In this document: piece after piece, positions 61,280 through 64,000 of the stretch
Layout: each line of letters begins with the position of its first letter
Position numbering within the stretch: the first letter of the stretch is position 1
Source: Nocardia spumae
Lineage (GTDB): Bacteria; Actinomycetota; Actinomycetes; Mycobacteriales; Mycobacteriaceae
Assembly (NCBI RefSeq): GCF_020733635.1
Contig: NZ_JAJFZL010000001.1
Span: forward strand, 5,580,001 to 5,644,000
Length of the DNA stretch: 64,000 nt
Reading direction: 5' to 3'
Program-made: the position numbers and the translations under genes
The notes under the pieces: generated by a model
Database searches by the model: none
Seen by the model: only the letters and a program-made list of their open reading frames with translations
Told to the model about the DNA's origin: nothing

Positions 61280-62553
61280 ACGGTCGCGAAGCCGTCGCCG
61301 CGGTCTGGCGCATCGAGTCGGCACATATCGTCGGTGCTCTCGCCCGCTATACCGGCGACTTCGCGCTCGCGGAGGACCTCGCCCAGGAGGCGCTGGCCGA
61401 GGCTCTGGTGACCTGGCCGCGCGAGGGGACGCCGCGCAATCCGGCCGGCTGGCTGCTGACGGTGGGCCGGCGCCGCGCCATCGACACCTTCCGCCGGCGC
61501 AGCGCCCTCGACGAACGGTATGCCGCCCTCGCCCACGGACTGGGTGAGGGCGGCATCGTCACCGGCGGCCCGGGCTCCGATCCGGCGGCCGCGGGCAGCG
61601 AACCGCTGTGGGATCCCGACCATATCGACGACGATGTGCTGGCTCTGATGTTCACCGCCTGCCACCCCATCCTCTCCCGGGAGGCCCGGGTGGCGCTGAC
61701 ATTGCGAGTGGTGGGCGGTCTCACCAGTGACGAGATCGCCAGGGCCTTCCTCGTTCCGGCGGCCACCGTACAGGCGCGGATCACGCGGGCGAAGAAAACC
61801 CTCGCCGCGGAGAATGTTCCGTTCGCGGTGCCGCCGGCCGACGCTCGGGCACAGCGGCTGGGGTCGGTGCTCAGCGTGATCTATCTGATCTTCACCGAGG
61901 GGTCCTCGGCCAGTTCGGGCTCGGACGTGATCCGCTTCGATCTGGCCGGGGAGGCCCAGCGGCTGGCGCGGGTACTGGCACGGCTCGTGCCCGACGAACC
62001 CGAGGTGCACGGACTGCTCGCGCTCCTGGAGCTGACGGCGGCCCGGTTTCCGGCGCGCACCGGTCCCGATGGTGAGCCGATCCTGCTGGAGGATCAGGAT
62101 CGCCGCCGCTGGGACCGCTCGGCGATCCGGCGCGGCCGGGCGGCGCTGGCCCACGCCACCGGGGTGGGCCGCGGCCTCGGGGCCTACGGTTTGCAGGCGG
62201 CGATCGCCGAATGCCATGCCGTCGCGCCGTCGGTGAACGACACCGACTGGCCGCGGGTGGTCGACCTCTACGAGGCGCTGAACCGGCTCGCGCCCTCGCC
62301 CGTGGTCGAGCTCAACCGGGCCGTGGCGGTCGCGATGGCCCGCGGACCCGCGGCGGGCCTCGAGATCGTGGACCGCCTGCGGGCCGGGGGCGCCTTGCCG
62401 AATTCCCAACTGCTGCCCACGGTTCGGGGCGAACTGCTCGCCCGCATGGGCCGGGCGGGCGAGGCGCGTGCGGAGTGGGAGCGCGCGCTCGAGTTGTGCG
62501 GCAACGAGGGTGAACGCTCGGTACTGCGTCGCAAACTCGACCAGCTGCCCTGA
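61231..62553 (+). CDS. ECF42-type RNA polymerase sigma factor with C-terminal TPR-like extension
   Basis: A sigma factor of about 425-440 residues. Region 2 spans VWRIESAHIVGALARYTGDFALAEDLAQEALAEALVTWPREG and NPAGWLLTVGRRRAIDTFRR; region 4 contains TLRVVGGLTSDEIARAFLVPAATVQARITRAKKTL. A C-terminal extension of about 200 residues, ending in TPR-like helices (ALYEALNRLAPSPVVELNRAVAVAMARG), is the mark of ECF42, and it controls activity in place of an anti-sigma factor. The start is uncertain: GTG at 61231 overlaps the YciI gene; a CTG at 61276 would fit the family length better. Confidence 0.88.
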   Translation: MGAEGAGLARGQRPALNGREAVAAVWRIESAHIVGALARYTGDFALAEDLAQEALAEALVTWPREGTPRNPAGWLLTVGRRRAIDTFRRRSALDERYAALAHGLGEGGIVTGGPGSDPAAAGSEPLWDPDHIDDDVLALMFTACHPILSREARVALTLRVVGGLTSDEIARAFLVPAATVQARITRAKKTLAAENVPFAVPPADARAQRLGSVLSVIYLIFTEGSSASSGSDVIRFDLAGEAQRLARVLARLVPDEPEVHGLLALLELTAARFPARTGPDGEPILLEDQDRRRWDRSAIRRGRAALAHATGVGRGLGAYGLQAAIAECHAVAPSVNDTDWPRVVDLYEALNRLAPSPVVELNRAVAVAMARGPAAGLEIVDRLRAGGALPNSQLLPTVRGELLARMGRAGEARAEWERALELCGNEGERSVLRRKLDQLP

Positions 62554-62555
62554 AC

Positions 62556-64000
62556 TCAGCCGGCGGCGAGGAACCTCCCGAAACGTTGCGAACCGAATTC
62601 GGGCGCCGCCACACCGGCACCGAAAACGTAACGGCCGCCCACGAATACCGCGTTCACCGCCTCGTCGTTGCGGTTGACCATCCGCGACAGGTTGCCGAAA
62701 CAGGGCATCGGGGCCTCGCCATAGCGTTCGAGGCGCGAATCCAGCGCGCTCGGATCGATCACCACCGCGTCGGCGCGATCGCCGACCCGCAGGCGCCCGG
62801 CGTCGAGCCCGTACCAGTCGGCCAGTTCCCCGGTGAGCCGATGCACCGCGTGTTCGATCGACATGAACGGACGGCCGGCCAGCTCGGCGTCGCGCACCCG
62901 GCGCAGCAGCCGCAGCCCGAAGTTGTAGAAGGCCATATTGCGCAGGTGCGCTCCGGCATCCGAGAACCCCAGCTGCACACCGGGATCGGCGGCGAAACGG
63001 TCCAGGACGCGCGGCCGGTGATTGGAGATCGTGGTCCGCCAGCGCACCTTCGGGCCGTACTCCACCACCAGATCCAGGAACGCGTCGACCGGATGGACTC
63101 CGCCGCGCTCCACGCCGACCTGCCCGAAGGTCTTGCCGATCACCGAGGTGTCCGGGCATTCGACGATCTCGGCGTCGAAGAAGTCCCGATGCCAGACGCG
63201 CGGACCGAATTTCCGATCGTAGTCCTTGCGGAACTGACGCCGATAACTCTCGCTCCGCAGCATGCGGTGCCGCTCGTCGAGCTGATTCGACAGGTGCAAT
63301 GCCGCTGCGCCGGAGCCGAATTCCTCGAACACCACCAGATCGATCCCGTCGGCGTACACCTCGAACGGCACCGGCAGATGCTGGAATCGGAAGTCCCCGC
63401 CGAGGGCGTTGATCACCCGCGCCATCGCCGGAAAGACATGCGCCACCAGCGGAATCGCCTTGATGTCGGCCGCCGACAGCAGGCTCACCTTCAACGCCGG
63501 CTGCCCCACGCCGAGACTGGACAGCGCCATCGCCACCAGACTCTGCGGCCGCGCCACATCCGGGCCGCCCTGTAGCGCCCGCCGCCGTTGCCGCAGGATC
63601 GCGTTCAGCTGGTGGCGTTCCCGCATCGGCGCGTAGGTCGACGGCAGCGTACGCGAGCGACAGGTGTCACCGTCGAGTTTGTCGAACATCAGCTGCTGGG
63701 ACGACATTCCGACGAACCCGGCGTCCAGCGCCTCTTCCAGGTGCCGCCGCATGGCGGTCAGTTCGCCGATGGTCGGTTTCACCTCGGTGCGGGTGGCCCG
63801 GTCCAATCCCATCTCGGCCGCCCGGATATCCGAATGTCCCAGAAACGCGGCCACATTCGGTCCCAGCGGCATGGCGTCCAACGCCGCCGCGTAGTCCTGG
63901 GCTCCCCGCCAGGTCTTCACCCCGGCGACCGCGTCGATGACGTGGCCGCGCGGAATGGCCTCGACTCGTCCGAAGAGGTCTCCGGCGGTCTCGGCGTCGA
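62556..64000 (-). CDS. N-acyl-D-amino-acid deacylase-type amidohydrolase (partial)
   Basis: The C-terminal 480 residues of an amidohydrolase of the D-aminoacylase type; the N terminus with the HxH metal motif lies beyond the window. Visible marks are NVAAFLGHSDIR with a metal His, LGFSDAGAHLRNMAF with the catalytic Asp, and DRADAVVIDPSAL near the end, which belongs to the small beta domain. The frame is open up to 63998. Members hydrolyse N-acyl-D-amino acids or related amides. It converges on the ECF42 sigma gene with two bases between stops. Confidence 0.85.
   Translation of the reverse strand, partial: DAETAGDLFGRVEAIPRGHVIDAVAGVKTWRGAQDYAAALDAMPLGPNVAAFLGHSDIRAAEMGLDRATRTEVKPTIGELTAMRRHLEEALDAGFVGMSSQQLMFDKLDGDTCRSRTLPSTYAPMRERHQLNAILRQRRRALQGGPDVARPQSLVAMALSSLGVGQPALKVSLLSAADIKAIPLVAHVFPAMARVINALGGDFRFQHLPVPFEVYADGIDLVVFEEFGSGAAALHLSNQLDERHRMLRSESYRRQFRKDYDRKFGPRVWHRDFFDAEIVECPDTSVIGKTFGQVGVERGGVHPVDAFLDLVVEYGPKVRWRTTISNHRPRVLDRFAADPGVQLGFSDAGAHLRNMAFYNFGLRLLRRVRDAELAGRPFMSIEHAVHRLTGELADWYGLDAGRLRVGDRADAVVIDPSALDSRLERYGEAPMPCFGNLSRMVNRNDEAVNAVFVGGRYVFGAGVAAPEFGSQRFGRFLAAG

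Noticed and set aside
61102-63159. A 685-codon minus-strand frame across the sigma factor and amidohydrolase
   Set aside because: It crosses two real genes in the wrong frame and has no recognisable domain.

Overview
The window is high-GC actinobacterial DNA, most likely from Nocardia or a close relative in the Nocardiaceae. The evidence is a WhiB7, an actinobacterial Rpf, F420-type oxidoreductases, AdnAB, mycoredoxin and a gene order that follows the Mycobacterium tuberculosis Rv3193c-Rv3204 block: UPF0182, PDZ/Lon protease, DUF2342 metalloprotease, TOMM/E1-like protein, ABC1 kinase, whiB7, uvrD2, mycoredoxin, nudC, K+ channel, adnB, adnA, lipV and the alkyltransferase-like gene. The species is an inference from content only.

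Layout. 1-1.0 kb: the tail of an upstream gene and a JmjC-type cupin. 1.2-2.6 kb: initiator tRNA with its terminator, then a secreted Rpf with a long upstream region. 2.6-11.2 kb: conserved core. 11.2-17.6 kb: an insertion into that core, made of a TetR/KstD pair and a four-gene minus-strand operon (J-domain pseudokinase, vWA protein, PurA-like protein, NrtR-like Nudix/winged-helix protein) with a palindromic operator at its start codon. 17.7-35.8 kb: the rest of the conserved core, including a structured whiB7 leader with an upstream ORF and an attenuator, interrupted by a small MarR/EVE/SRPBCC operon and a decayed LtrA gene. 35.9-38.9 kb: VOC protein, a MobA-MoeA fusion for molybdenum cofactor, and a SnoaL/epoxide-hydrolase-like gene behind a KstR-type site. 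38.9-41.4 kb: four gene remnants and one PPOX gene. 41.4-43.0 kb: small redox and NTF2 genes. 43.4-50.6 kb: narGHJI respiratory nitrate reductase. 50.7-56.5 kb: LLM oxidoreductases, an AAA ATPase, Ohr, a hydrolase, an HxlR regulator and a DUF1772 protein. 56.7-60.7 kb: a small peptide-type biosynthetic operon (hydrolase, A-PCP didomain, P450). 60.9-62.6 kb: YciI/DGPF protein plus ECF42-type sigma factor. 62.6 kb to the end: a partial N-acyl-D-amino-acid deacylase.

Working together: MobA-MoeA supplies the cofactor that NarG needs; AdnA and AdnB form one helicase-nuclease; WhiB7 is controlled by its own promoter and leader; the HxlR protein probably controls itself and the Ohr/LLM/hydrolase group through a shared ACTTC-GAAGT motif. 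The best candidate for an undescribed system is the 13.6-17.6 kb operon. It joins a catalytically dead kinase fused to a J domain, a vWA protein, a PurA homologue with altered active-site loops, and a Nudix-type transcriptional sensor whose likely operator overlaps the leaderless promoter.
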